This document shows, one piece after another, positions 56,599 to 64,000 of a DNA stretch of 64,000 nt. The translations under genes and the position numbers were made by a program. How positions within the stretch are numbered: the stretch's first letter is position 1; each line of letters starts with the position of its first letter. The notes under the pieces were generated by a model that saw nothing but the letters and a program-made list of their open reading frames with translations, was not told the origin of the DNA and did no database searches. The DNA is from Rhizobium bangladeshense (GTDB taxonomy: Bacteria > Pseudomonadota > Alphaproteobacteria > Rhizobiales > Rhizobiaceae), in contig NZ_CP071617.1 of assembly GCF_017357245.1 (NCBI RefSeq), positions 124,001 to 188,000 of the forward strand, in the 5' to 3' direction.

Positions 56599-57495
56599 AT
56601 GCGTCCCAGTCTGAATGATCTCGCCGCCTTTGCGGCTGTGGCCAGTCACCAGAGCTTTCGCAGAGCTGCCGACGTCATGGGCGTTTCGCGCTCGGCTCTC
56701 AGCCACGCAATCATCGGATTGGAGGCAAAACTGGACGTGCGGCTCTTTAACCGGACGACCCGCAGCGTGTCGCTGACCCAGGCCGGCGCTCGCCTGCTCG
56801 CGCGCCTCGATCCGGTTCTTCAGGATCTTGATCAGGCGCTCGATACCTTGTCGGAGGAGCGCGGCACCCCGAGCGGCACACTGCGGATCAATGCAAACAA
56901 GAGCGGCGCCCGCATTCTCCTCGAAGAGGTCGTGCCGCGCTTTATGGATCTCTATCCCGACGTCGAGCTTGATCTTGTTTCGGAAGGTCGGCTCGTCGAT
57001 ATCGTGGAACAGGGATTCGATGCTGGAATACGCCTGCTGGAAACCGTCCCGAAAGACATGGTCGCGGTGAAGTTCGGCGGCGACGTGCGTTTCATTGCCG
57101 TGGCAGCGCCGTCCTATCTCGAGAGCAGAGCAAGACCGCATACGCCCGACGACCTTTATACGCATTGCTGCATCCGCCAACGTCTGCCTAGCGGAAAGCG
57201 CTATCGCTGGGAGTTCTCAAAGCGCGGGGCCGAAGTCGCGATCGACGCGCCGGGCAATCTCACCCTCGACGACAATGATCTTCTCGTGCAGGCGGCCGCG
57301 GACGGCCGTGGCATTGCTTATGTGCCGGAATATTTCGCACGGCCGTTTCTGGCGTCCGGTCAACTCGCGACCGTGCTCGATGATTGGTGCCCGCCGACGC
57401 CTGGTCTGGCGCTCTATTACCCGCGCAGCCGGCACGTGCCCTCCCCGTTGCGGGCCTTCATCGACCTGCTGCGAGAGGTGGACAGGGCACGATGA
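56599..57495 (+). CDS. LysR-type transcriptional regulator
   Basis: A 298-residue LysR protein starting at ATG 56599; the frame is open to 56566. The DNA-binding helix region is [46 protein letters not shown], and the effector domain has SGTLRINANKSGARI and GRLVDIVEQGFDAGIRLL. It resembles the regulators at 26468 and 53522. The divergent SDR/lipocalin-like pair is the likely target. Confidence 0.92.
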   Translation: MRPSLNDLAAFAAVASHQSFRRAADVMGVSRSALSHAIIGLEAKLDVRLFNRTTRSVSLTQAGARLLARLDPVLQDLDQALDTLSEERGTPSGTLRINANKSGARILLEEVVPRFMDLYPDVELDLVSEGRLVDIVEQGFDAGIRLLETVPKDMVAVKFGGDVRFIAVAAPSYLESRARPHTPDDLYTHCCIRQRLPSGKRYRWEFSKRGAEVAIDAPGNLTLDDNDLLVQAAADGRGIAYVPEYFARPFLASGQLATVLDDWCPPTPGLALYYPRSRHVPSPLRAFIDLLREVDRAR

Positions 57496-57586
57496 CGGGG
57501 CGACGGTGCACGGCGTCCGGACCTGTCAGAGGATTTGGCGGCACCCATCGCTTTGAAGCGTTTACGCATCGCGGATGCTCGCCCTG

Positions 57587-57916
57587 TCAAGGCGTCGCTG
57601 GCTTGCGGCGCAAGATCATGCCGCCATGGTGCAGTGTGTTCGCATCGACGAAATCGCCGTCGGCGGTGAAACCCGTGTCGTCCCAGTACTCGATATGCTT
57701 CCCGTCGACTTCGTAACGGCCTTCATAGGCACGTTCGCGCTGACCGCGGGCCTCGACGTAACGTCCGCTCGGCAGAAGTTCATGGCGAACACGGTTGTCG
57801 TCGGTGACCCACATGCCAACGTAAGGATGGTTCGGCTGCAAATTGGTCTCCTGCGCTTCTGCGGGTTGAATCGAAAGGGTGGCCGCCGTGATGAGTGCTG
57901 CGAATGGCTGCCGCAT
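57587..57916 (-). CDS. Atu4866-domain protein, exported
   Basis: A 109-residue small protein with a signal peptide (IQPAEA-QE near residue 22) and a single Atu4866 domain: HPYVGMWVTDDNRVRHELLPSGRYVEARGQRERAYEGRYEVDGKHIEYWDDTGFTADGDF and a final LHHGGMIL. The fold is a lipocalin-like barrel; function is unknown, and it often lies beside LysR and oxidoreductase genes. It is downstream of the NTF2-like gene by 79 bases on the same strand. Confidence 0.85.
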   Translation of the reverse strand: MRQPFAALITAATLSIQPAEAQETNLQPNHPYVGMWVTDDNRVRHELLPSGRYVEARGQRERAYEGRYEVDGKHIEYWDDTGFTADGDFVDANTLHHGGMILRRKPATP

Positions 57917-57995
57917 AGTCGGGCTCCGTTAAGCGTTGCTATTCTCGGTTTGGAGGCGATAGCGCATAGGTGCGCGGTGCCGGTTCGGGCGTCGG

Positions 57996-58550
57996 TCATT
58001 GATCGCGCGGAGCGTTATTGTCGACAACCTGCTGATAGGCAACGAGGTCCAGGAAGGCTTCCGCATCGACGACGAGGCCGTCCTTCATCCTGAATATCCA
58101 GACAAACTGGTTGCGATAGGGCGCGCCCGACGTTGTGGTCGCGGTTCCGTCAAAACGAATGATGATCGTGTCGCCGTCGGCAAAGATGTTGTGCACCTCC
58201 GGCATGATCGCCGTCGCGAGACGGCTGGTCAGGGGACGCGATGCCCGTTCGATAAAGTCCTTCTGGTTGCGATAGGTGCCGGCGACCGGCCCGGAGCCAT
58301 GGATCGTCCAGACGACGTCGGGAGCGAGAAGTTCCGCGAAGACGTAGGTACCACCACGCCATTTTTCGAAGGCAGCTTCGACGATAGCCTTGTTCCGCTG
58401 CTCGATCGCGGAACTGTCAGGGGCCCGCGCCTGCGTTGCCGCGGTGGTGGCAATGGCTGCACTCGGCAGGGCGAGCGACAGCAATGCCAGTGTGATCAGA
58501 GCTGTTCGGCTCGCGCCGGCGACCCACTGGCGTGTCGGAAGAATGGTCAT
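57996..58550 (-). CDS. SnoaL-like (NTF2-fold) protein, exported
   Basis: A 184-residue protein with a long signal peptide ending near IATTAATQA and a SnoaL-like domain: NKAIVEAAFEKWRGGTYVFAELLAPDVVWTIHGSGPVAGTYRNQKDFIERA and FVWIFRMKDGLVVDAEAFLDLVAYQQVV. The ketosteroid isomerase-like pocket residues are partly conserved (Trp, His). AGGAAAGGAC precedes the ATG at 58550. It is divergent from the LysR gene at 58723. Confidence 0.85.
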   Translation of the reverse strand: MTILPTRQWVAGASRTALITLALLSLALPSAAIATTAATQARAPDSSAIEQRNKAIVEAAFEKWRGGTYVFAELLAPDVVWTIHGSGPVAGTYRNQKDFIERASRPLTSRLATAIMPEVHNIFADGDTIIIRFDGTATTTSGAPYRNQFVWIFRMKDGLVVDAEAFLDLVAYQQVVDNNAPRDQ

Positions 58551-58703
58551 GGTATCAGTCCTTTCCTGTTGCTGAGAGCTTGCTAAGACCATCGATCGGC
58601 AATGAAGCTGCGTGCACCGTCAACGGCCTCGCGTCGTTTGAGCGGTCAGTCGCAGCGTAGACGCATCGATAAGGTCGAACAACTTGCCCAATAATGACCG
58701 CTC

Positions 58704-58722
58704 TGGTAAATAGATCTAACCA
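58704..58722. promoter_or_regulatory. Dyad at the LysR start codon
   Basis: TGGTAAATAGATCTAACCA is an imperfect palindrome (TGGTNA and TNACCA arms) abutting the LysR ATG at 58723. It could be a LysR autoregulatory site; nearby LysR leaders share GGTTAG. Confidence 0.38.
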
Positions 58723-59613
58723 ATGGCAATCGACCTGAATGGCATTTCTGTTTTTCTGGCAGTCGCCGAAGCGCGGAGCTTTCGCGTGGCCGGGGAGAAT
58801 TTGGGCGTCACACGGCCGGCGGTCAGCCAGGCCATCCGCCGTCTGGAGGACCGGCTGGGCGTCGCGCTCGTACGCCGCACGACGCGCAGTGTCAGTCTCA
58901 CGGAGGCCGGCGAACAACTGTATCGGAGGGTGGCGCCGGCTATTTCGGAAGTCGGACTGGCGCTCGACGCGACTGCGGACCGCGACAGCGCACCGGGCGG
59001 ACTGTTGAGGCTGGCGGTGTCATCAATCGCCGAGCAGTTCATCTCCGGGCCGCTTCTGGCCCGCTTCGCGGACACCTTTCCCGCTATTCAGATCGACGTG
59101 ACCGTCACGGACGAGGAATTCGACATCGTTGCGGAAGGCTATGACGCGGGGGTACGTTTGGGCGAAGTCATTGATCAGGATATGATTGCCGTTCCGGTAT
59201 CCGGCGAGCAGCGCCAGGGCGCCTTCGCTGCGCCGTCCTACATTGAACGTTTCGGCAAGCCCGAACATCCTTCAGAGCTCTCGTCGCATCGTTGTATCGG
59301 CTGGCGTCCAGCGCCACACAGCGCACCTTATCGTTGGGAATTCGGCCAGCATGGCCGCGAGTTCGACGTGGCTGTCGACCCCCAGATCACCACCAACGAC
59401 ATGTGGCTTATGATCCGCACAGCCTGTGCCGGCGGCGGCATCACCTTCGGGATGGAGGACACCTTCAAACCCTATGTCGAATCTGGTCAGTTGGCTCCTC
59501 TCCTTCAGGAGTATTGCCCTCCCTTTGCCGGCTTCTTTCTTTATTACCCCAGCCGGCGCAATCTGCCTCCGAAGCTTCGGGCACTGGTCGACCATGTCCG
59601 GCGGTGGCGATAG
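58723..59613 (+). CDS. LysR-type transcriptional regulator
   Basis: A 296-residue LysR regulator with helix-turn-helix [46 protein letters not shown] and effector segments GGLLRLAVSSIAEQF and FDIVAEGYDAGVRLG. It is divergent from the exported SnoaL-like/Atu4866 genes. The ATG directly follows a palindrome and lacks a clear Shine-Dalgarno. Confidence 0.92.
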   Translation: MAIDLNGISVFLAVAEARSFRVAGENLGVTRPAVSQAIRRLEDRLGVALVRRTTRSVSLTEAGEQLYRRVAPAISEVGLALDATADRDSAPGGLLRLAVSSIAEQFISGPLLARFADTFPAIQIDVTVTDEEFDIVAEGYDAGVRLGEVIDQDMIAVPVSGEQRQGAFAAPSYIERFGKPEHPSELSSHRCIGWRPAPHSAPYRWEFGQHGREFDVAVDPQITTNDMWLMIRTACAGGGITFGMEDTFKPYVESGQLAPLLQEYCPPFAGFFLYYPSRRNLPPKLRALVDHVRRWR

Positions 59614-59799
59614 CATCCGTCCACGAGATCGCCGTGGTGACAGGCAGTGCCAGGCTAGGCCGGGTCGACGCGGATCCTGCGGGCCAAGGCTACCTTTAAG
59701 CCATGGCCGCATCGCGGATGGTCGCTGGATTGCCCACCCGATCGCGTTGCTTTCGTCGAAGACGCCGTTCAGGTAAACCACATTGCGGCTCAGTCCGGC

Positions 59800-59813
59800 T
59801 TGACTTTAGTCAA
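59800..59813. promoter_or_regulatory. FixK/Fnr-type box (anaerobox)
   Basis: TTGACTTTAGTCAA is a perfect TTGAC-N4-GTCAA dyad, matching the CRP/FNR-family FixK/FnrN consensus. Its centre lies about 70 bases upstream of the universal stress protein start, leaving room for a class II promoter. The rest of 59614-59875 shows no gene. Confidence 0.78.
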
Positions 59814-59875
59814 AGCAGGCGCTGTCGATAGCGCTATGATGACGAAAATGGCTCGCCTTCGAGGATATAGGCTCA

Positions 59876-60343
59876 ATGTATCGCACGATCATCTGCGGCA
59901 TCGGCATGGGCTCGCGACAGACGGCAAACCGCCTGTTGCGCCGGGCTGCGGCGCTGGTGGACGACGGCGGAACCATTATCGTCATGCACGTTGTCGAGAA
60001 CATCCCGCACCGTCACCTGACTGACATTCCCGAGGAATTCGAGACTGCTGCCATTGTCGACGTCGAGCAGAAACTTGCATCGTGTTGCAAGGAGCTGGGC
60101 ATCCCGGCGAGGATCGAGGTTCGCATCGGCGTAGCCGCCTCGCTGCTCGTGTCGGCCGCCAGGGAAACAGCGGCCGATCTCATCCTGCTGTCGTCACACG
60201 TGGCCGATATCACCGACTATGTTTTCTCGTCGATCGTAGAGAAGGTTGTGCGCCATGCCGGGTGCTCGGTTCTTATCGACCGGCGCCTCGATCATCACCG
60301 CGAGGATGCCGAGGCTCAAGCAGAAGACGTCGCTTTGCTCTGA
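59876..60343 (+). CDS. Universal stress protein (UspA family)
   Basis: A 155-residue UspA-fold protein. YRTIICGIGMGSRQTANRLLRRAAAL is the first strand-helix unit, GGTIIVMHVVENIPH the second, and ADLILLSSHVADITDYVFSSIVEKVVRHAGCSVLIDR replaces the ATP-binding G-x2-G-x9-G(S/T) pattern with a variant lacking the glycines, so it may not bind ATP. A FixK/Fnr box upstream suggests induction at low oxygen, as for many rhizobial usp genes. The chaperone genes follow after 131 bases. Confidence 0.86.
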   Translation: MYRTIICGIGMGSRQTANRLLRRAAALVDDGGTIIVMHVVENIPHRHLTDIPEEFETAAIVDVEQKLASCCKELGIPARIEVRIGVAASLLVSAARETAADLILLSSHVADITDYVFSSIVEKVVRHAGCSVLIDRRLDHHREDAEAQAEDVALL

Positions 60344-60474
60344 TCCCGGCGAGCTTCCGCCGATCATGGCACGACCGGCTTGACGCTCGCGGGCATCCCC
60401 TCCCCGGCGGCGGCCCGGCAACCTATATCAATCCCAACCAACCAGCAGTATTCACTGCCTGACCGGAGATATGC

Positions 60475-61392
60475 ATGAGCCAGGATCCCTATGAGCTTCT
60501 GGGCGTAAAGCGGGATGCAACCCAGAAGGATATTCAGAGTGCGTTCCGCAAGCTCGCCAAGAAACTTCACCCCGACCTGAACCCCGGCGACAGACACGCC
60601 GAGGAAAGGTTCAAGGAAATTTCGACCGCCTACGAAATTTTGAGCGACGAAGAGAAGCGCGGGCGCTTCGATCGCGGCGAGATCGATATGACGGGCGCCG
60701 AGCGGGTGCAGCGCAGCTATTATCGTGACTATGCCACAGCCGGCGGTCCGGATAATCCCTATCGCAACAGCGCCGGCTTTGCCGATTTCAGCGATGCCGA
60801 TGATATTTTCGCGAGCTTCTTTTCGCGCCGGACCGGCGGCGGTGGCCGGGCACGCAGCCAGGGTCAAGATCGGCGCTTCTCCATGGAGGTCGATTTTATC
60901 GAGGCCGTCAACGGCACCAGAACCGAGGTCAAGCTTCCCGACGGTCCCGCGCTCGAGGTCAAGATTCCGCCCGGAACCCGCGACGGCCAGACCTTGCGGC
61001 TGCGCGGCAAGGGCGAGCCGGGCATCGGAGGCGGGCCGGCGGGGGATGCGCTGATCGAGATCCGCGTGCGCCCGCACCGCTTTTTCACGCGCGACGGCGA
61101 TGACATCCGCCTGGAACTGCCGATTTCCCTCAGCGAGGCTGTGCTCGGCGGCAAGGTGCGCGCGCCCACACCTTCGGGAGCGGTCAGCCTGACGCTGCCG
61201 CCGCATTCCAACACCGGAAAGGTCCTGCGTCTCAAGGGCAAGGGCGTTCCAAAACGCGGCGGCGGACACGGTGACGTCTACGTCTCATTGAAGATCGTGT
61301 TGCCCGATAGCCCTGACGAACGGCTGACCTCCCTGGTGAAGGAATGGGCGACCGCACATCCATACGATCCGAGGAAGAACATGGAGGCCTGA
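60475..61392 (+). CDS. cbpA: DnaJ-family co-chaperone, CbpA-like
   Basis: A 305-residue type II DnaJ protein. The J domain contains HPD at 32-34 (KKLHPDLNPGD), there is a Gly-rich linker (RRTGGGGRARSQGQ), no zinc-finger cysteines, and two client-binding domains (EVKIPPGTRDGQTLRLRGKG and LTLPPHSNTGKVLRLKGKGVP). It stimulates DnaK and, with the CbpM-like modulator encoded next, would form the CbpA/CbpM pair. It lies downstream of a usp gene with a FixK/Fnr box, so low-oxygen or stress induction is plausible. Confidence 0.92.
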   Translation: MSQDPYELLGVKRDATQKDIQSAFRKLAKKLHPDLNPGDRHAEERFKEISTAYEILSDEEKRGRFDRGEIDMTGAERVQRSYYRDYATAGGPDNPYRNSAGFADFSDADDIFASFFSRRTGGGGRARSQGQDRRFSMEVDFIEAVNGTRTEVKLPDGPALEVKIPPGTRDGQTLRLRGKGEPGIGGGPAGDALIEIRVRPHRFFTRDGDDIRLELPISLSEAVLGGKVRAPTPSGAVSLTLPPHSNTGKVLRLKGKGVPKRGGGHGDVYVSLKIVLPDSPDERLTSLVKEWATAHPYDPRKNMEA

Positions 61393-61394
61393 TC

Positions 61395-61718
61395 ATGAAT
61401 GATCACGAATTCCGTCTTTGCTTGGAAATCGATGTGGTTCAACTCGATTTCTGGGTCGAACAGGGTTGGTTGATTCCGGAGACGTCGCGGGGGCAAAGGC
61501 AGTTTCGCGAAGCCGACGTCGCCCGCGCCCGGCTCATTCTTGATCTCATGGGCAATATGGGCGTCAACGAAGCCGGCGTCGATGTCGTCATGGATCTGGT
61601 GGACCAGCTTCATGGCATGAGGGGAACCATGGGCAAGCTGCTGACGGCGATCGGCAGGCAAGAACGGGACGTTCAGCAGCGTCTGTTCGATAGTCTTGAG
61701 GAGGTCGACCGGTTTTGA
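61395..61718 (+). CDS. cbpM: Chaperone modulator CbpM-like
   Basis: A 107-residue MerR-like helix-turn-helix protein of the CbpM type that binds the J domain of CbpA and inhibits it. LCLEIDVVQLDFWVEQGWLIP and RGQRQFREADVARARLILDLMGNMGVNEAGVDVVMDLVDQLHGMR are typical. Its ATG starts two bases after the cbpA stop, so the pair is co-transcribed. Confidence 0.9.
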   Translation: MNDHEFRLCLEIDVVQLDFWVEQGWLIPETSRGQRQFREADVARARLILDLMGNMGVNEAGVDVVMDLVDQLHGMRGTMGKLLTAIGRQERDVQQRLFDSLEEVDRF

Positions 61719-61746
61719 ACGGCCGGACGCATGATATCGGATGTCC

Positions 61747-62676
61747 TCACACCGTGAACCAGTAGCGGACGATGTGGAAGAACAGCGGCGCTGCGAAGGT
61801 GATCGAGTCCAAGCGGTCGAGCACGCCGCCATGCCCCTCGATGACATAGCCCCAGTCCTTGGCGTTGAGGTCGCGCTTGATGGCCGAGAGCACGAAGCCG
61901 CCGAAGAAGCCCGCGACCACGACGACCGTGCTGACGGCCGCCGCCTGCAGAGGCGAGAACGGCGTCAGGCGATAGAGCAACGTTCCCACAAGGATGGCCG
62001 AGGCGCCGCCGCCGAAGAGGCCTTCGAGCGTCTTCGACGGGCTGATGTTCGGCGAGAAACGACGCTTTCCGAGAAGCTTGCCCCAGACATACTGGAAGAC
62101 GTCGCTCAGCTGCACCACGATGACGAGATAGATGAGAAGAAGCGCCGGGGGCGTGCCGGTCTGCAGCATCAGCAGTGCGGGCGCATGGCTGATCGAATAG
62201 ACCGTCAGCATCAATCCCCATTGCACCCTGGCGGTTCGCGCCAGGAACTCGTTGACGTCGCCCGTCAAGGTCGCCACCGCCGGCAGGATCAGAAAGGCAT
62301 AGACCGGGATGAAGATCGCAAAGAGGCCGTACCATAATGTGCCGAGCAGCACATATTGCACCGGCAGCACCACGAAGAATGACAGGAAGAGCGCCAGGTG
62401 GTCGCCACGTCGCGACGGCGTCAGCGTCCAGAATTCGCGGAGCGCCATGAAGGAGAGGAATGCGAACAGTACGACCACCGCAGTATCCCCGAGCAGGAGC
62501 GCGCCGCCGAAGACGGCGACCATGATCCACCAAGACCGAATTCGGGCATTGAGGTTATGCACGGTGGCAACGGATCCGGGGTCCGTGGCGCGCCGCTGGA
62601 GGATGAAACCGATGGCGGAGGCGACCGCCAGCAGGCCGAGGATTGCGGCCAGCACAATGGAGAAAAAGCTGGTCAT
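61747..62676 (-). CDS. cdsA: Phosphatidate cytidylyltransferase CdsA-like
   Basis: A 309-residue integral membrane enzyme making CDP-diacylglycerol from phosphatidate and CTP. The carboxy signature SAIKRDLNAKDWGYVIEGHGGVLDRLDS matches the CdsA pattern, preceded by RRFSPNISPSKTLEG. About eight hydrophobic segments are seen. It overlaps the acyltransferase gene upstream by four bases, so phosphatidic acid formation and activation are coupled. As an extra copy away from the lipid genes, it may serve a specialised lipid. Confidence 0.93.
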   Translation of the reverse strand: MTSFFSIVLAAILGLLAVASAIGFILQRRATDPGSVATVHNLNARIRSWWIMVAVFGGALLLGDTAVVVLFAFLSFMALREFWTLTPSRRGDHLALFLSFFVVLPVQYVLLGTLWYGLFAIFIPVYAFLILPAVATLTGDVNEFLARTARVQWGLMLTVYSISHAPALLMLQTGTPPALLLIYLVIVVQLSDVFQYVWGKLLGKRRFSPNISPSKTLEGLFGGGASAILVGTLLYRLTPFSPLQAAAVSTVVVVAGFFGGFVLSAIKRDLNAKDWGYVIEGHGGVLDRLDSITFAAPLFFHIVRYWFTV

Positions 62677-63293
62677 TCGACAGGCCCCCCGCGCGCGAGC
62701 TCGATGACTGCTGCACGGGCGCGGGCCAGGAATGCGTCCTTTCCTTCGCCCGGTTCGACGCGTAGCGGCTTGCCGAAGCGCGCCGTGCAGGTGATCGGCA
62801 CGATCAGCATGCTCCCCTTGGGCAGGATGCGCTGAAGGTTGTCGAGATGGATCGGCACGAGTTCGACATCGGGGAAACGGCAGGCAAGGCGATAGATGCC
62901 GCTGCGGAAAGGAGCGATTTCATCCGTGGCGCTTCTCGTCCCCTCGGGAAAGATCAGGATCGAACGGCCCTCCTCGAGCAGGCGCTCGAGCGGCTCCAGC
63001 GGGTTGCTGTCCGGCAGCGGCTTGCGGTCTATCAGGACGGCGCGCAGGCCTTTCTCCGCGATGAAGCGGCGGAAAGTGCTGGTTCCCCAATAATCACGTG
63101 CGGCCACCGGATGGGTAAGCCGGCGTACCTGATACGGCAGGGCGGCCATGACGGCGACGGTGTCGACGTGGCTGTTGTGATTGGCGAAATAGATGCGGCG
63201 GCGTGTGTCGGGCGTGCAGCCCCGCCACTCGCTTCGAGCGCCGACCATGATACGGACGAACAGCACGAGAAGCCGACGGACGAGTGCGCTCAT
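62673..63293 (-). CDS. plsC: 1-acyl-glycerol-3-phosphate acyltransferase, PlsC-like
   Basis: A 206-residue acyltransferase with the catalytic HX4D motif NHNSHVD (His39, Asp44) and the substrate motif FPEGTRS near residue 115. It would acylate lysophosphatidic acid at the inner membrane. ATG 63293 (GGAGAAGTT before it) is chosen over an upstream frame start. The stop overlaps the cdsA start, forming a two-gene operon. Confidence 0.9.
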   Translation of the reverse strand: MSALVRRLLVLFVRIMVGARSEWRGCTPDTRRRIYFANHNSHVDTVAVMAALPYQVRRLTHPVAARDYWGTSTFRRFIAEKGLRAVLIDRKPLPDSNPLEPLERLLEEGRSILIFPEGTRSATDEIAPFRSGIYRLACRFPDVELVPIHLDNLQRILPKGSMLIVPITCTARFGKPLRVEPGEGKDAFLARARAAVIELARGGPVE

Positions 63294-63598
63294 AACTTCT
63301 CCAGGCAACGGCCGAGGTTCGTCGTGCGCGTGATAAAGGTGCGCGAAAGCCGCGTACTCACGGCGATCGCCCCCGACGACGACCGGCTCGCGATCGGCCG
63401 CCGCGAGGCGTCCTCTTCTTCAACCATTTCAATTTCCCCAACCCGATCGTCTATGCATATCCTGCCAGAGTCGCCGCGCCAAGCCCCGCAGATCCGGCTC
63501 GAGAAGCACGATGGCACCGGGCGTGCAGCCTGCCACGTCTCGTTCTTTCAGCCAGGTTACGGCGGCCGATCAGCCTGATTTTTAAGCCTATTCGCTGC
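63294..63598. other. Intergenic region before the BMP gene
   Basis: Divergent promoter space between plsC and the binding-protein gene. Frames are open on both strands but show no motif or ribosome site, so I assign no gene. Confidence 0.45.
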
Positions 63599-63626
63599 TT
63601 GACACATTTTTGGGCGCTACTATGAT
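63599..63626 (+). promoter_or_regulatory. Sigma-70-type promoter candidate
   Basis: TTGACA (63599-63604) and TATGAT (63621-63626) are spaced 16 bases apart, close to the consensus. They lie 35 bases upstream of the binding-protein ATG. Confidence 0.6.
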
Positions 63627-63660
63627 TTTTGAACCAGATGGTCAAAACGGGGAACAATCA

Positions 63661-64000
63661 ATGACCAAAGACATCCTGATTTCACGCCGCGCAGTGATCG
63701 CGTCGGGCATTGCGCTTGGCGTGAGCGGCTTCGCGCCGCTCGCTAGAGCGGCTGCGTCCTTGAAAGTCGCCGGAATTCATGCGTCGCCGGTCGAAAATGC
63801 TTGGAACTCCTGTCTGCACAAGGCACTCCAGGACGCCGCCAAGGACGGCGTCATCGAATATGTCTTCTCCGAAGGCGTCTCCGGCACCGACTATCCGCGC
63901 GCCATGCGCGAATATGCCGAACAGGGCAATAAGCTGATCATCGGCGAGGCCTATGCGGTGGAAAAGGAGGCGCGACAGGTTGCTGCCGACTACCCCGATA
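63661..64000 (+). CDS. BMP-family ABC binding protein, amino end (partial)
   Basis: The first 113 residues of a periplasmic BMP/PnrA-like binding protein; the rest is outside the window. A twin-arginine-type leader ISRRAVIASGIALGVSGFAPLARA precedes AASLKVAGIHASPVENAWNSCLHKALQDAAKDG and YPRAMREYAEQGNKLIIGEAYAVEKEARQVAADYPD, where IGEAYAVEKEA is typical of the family. BMP importers take up nucleosides or related ligands. GGGGAACAATCA precedes the ATG; the remaining importer genes should lie beyond the edge. Confidence 0.85.
   Translation, partial: MTKDILISRRAVIASGIALGVSGFAPLARAAASLKVAGIHASPVENAWNSCLHKALQDAAKDGVIEYVFSEGVSGTDYPRAMREYAEQGNKLIIGEAYAVEKEARQVAADYPD

Noticed and set aside
63309..63578. 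A small plus-strand gene before the BMP protein
   Set aside because: The frame is mostly antisense to plsC with no ribosome site; a good promoter lies downstream of it.

Overview
This GC-rich 64 kb window reads as an accessory replicon or genomic island of a plant-associated member of the Rhizobiaceae (Rhizobium/Agrobacterium type). The basis is gene content: a thiCOSGE operon of rhizobial order, an Atu4866-family protein, a BlcC/AttM-like lactonase, a FixK/Fnr-type box, many LysR/GntR-controlled ABC importers, and a LuxR solo of the plant-responsive class. No rRNA, tRNA, replication, CRISPR or intact transposase gene was recognised, so chromosome versus plasmid cannot be decided here.

Layout. 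1-9.9 kb: a partial MFS efflux gene, Zn alcohol dehydrogenase, exported alpha/beta hydrolase, ABM monooxygenase, DJ-1/PfpI protein, a large winged-helix/NTPase/repeat regulator, pirin and a YcaC-like hydrolase. 10-13.8 kb: LysR, two SDRs and a TetR regulator with a double palindromic operator. 14-20.3 kb: a SnoaL-like pseudogene missed by ORF calling, then an Rbs-type ABC importer co-oriented with a lactonase and divergent from a FadR-type regulator. 20.5-27.4 kb: a DUF4143 ATPase with 22-bp-spaced repeats upstream, GMC oxidoreductase, hydrolase/OhrR-like pair, SDR/NTF2 pair and LysR. 27.5-32.2 kb: thiC-thiO-thiS-thiG-thiE behind a TPP riboswitch with a visible Shine-Dalgarno sequestering stem.

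32.4-41.3 kb is the most interesting region: acetamidase/formamidase, a proline iminopeptidase and a LuxR solo, divergent from a second proline iminopeptidase and a complete peptide ABC importer. The LuxR protein carries the W57M and Y61W exchanges (TraR numbering) that define plant-associated-bacteria LuxR solos, and no luxI gene is present. I infer a plant-signal sensing and uptake system.

41.3-50.4 kb: a YghU-type GST, a sugar ABC operon (GntR, binding protein, two permeases, oxidoreductase, cupin) lacking its own ATPase, divergent from a Tm-1-like/TIM-barrel gene pair, then a decayed SDR. 50.6-59.6 kb: three consecutive Tat-signal enzymes (intradiol dioxygenase, aldo/keto reductase, MBL-fold hydrolase) and several LysR/HxlR regulator-enzyme modules. 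59.8-64 kb: a universal stress protein, CbpA-like co-chaperone and CbpM behind a FixK/Fnr box, a CdsA/PlsC lipid pair and the start of a BMP-family binding protein.

A recurring architecture is a one-component regulator transcribed away from a small oxidoreductase, hydrolase or NTF2-like gene; at least seven such modules occur. They suggest a collection of inducible detoxification and catabolic cassettes. Functions are from family recognition by eye; no database search was run.
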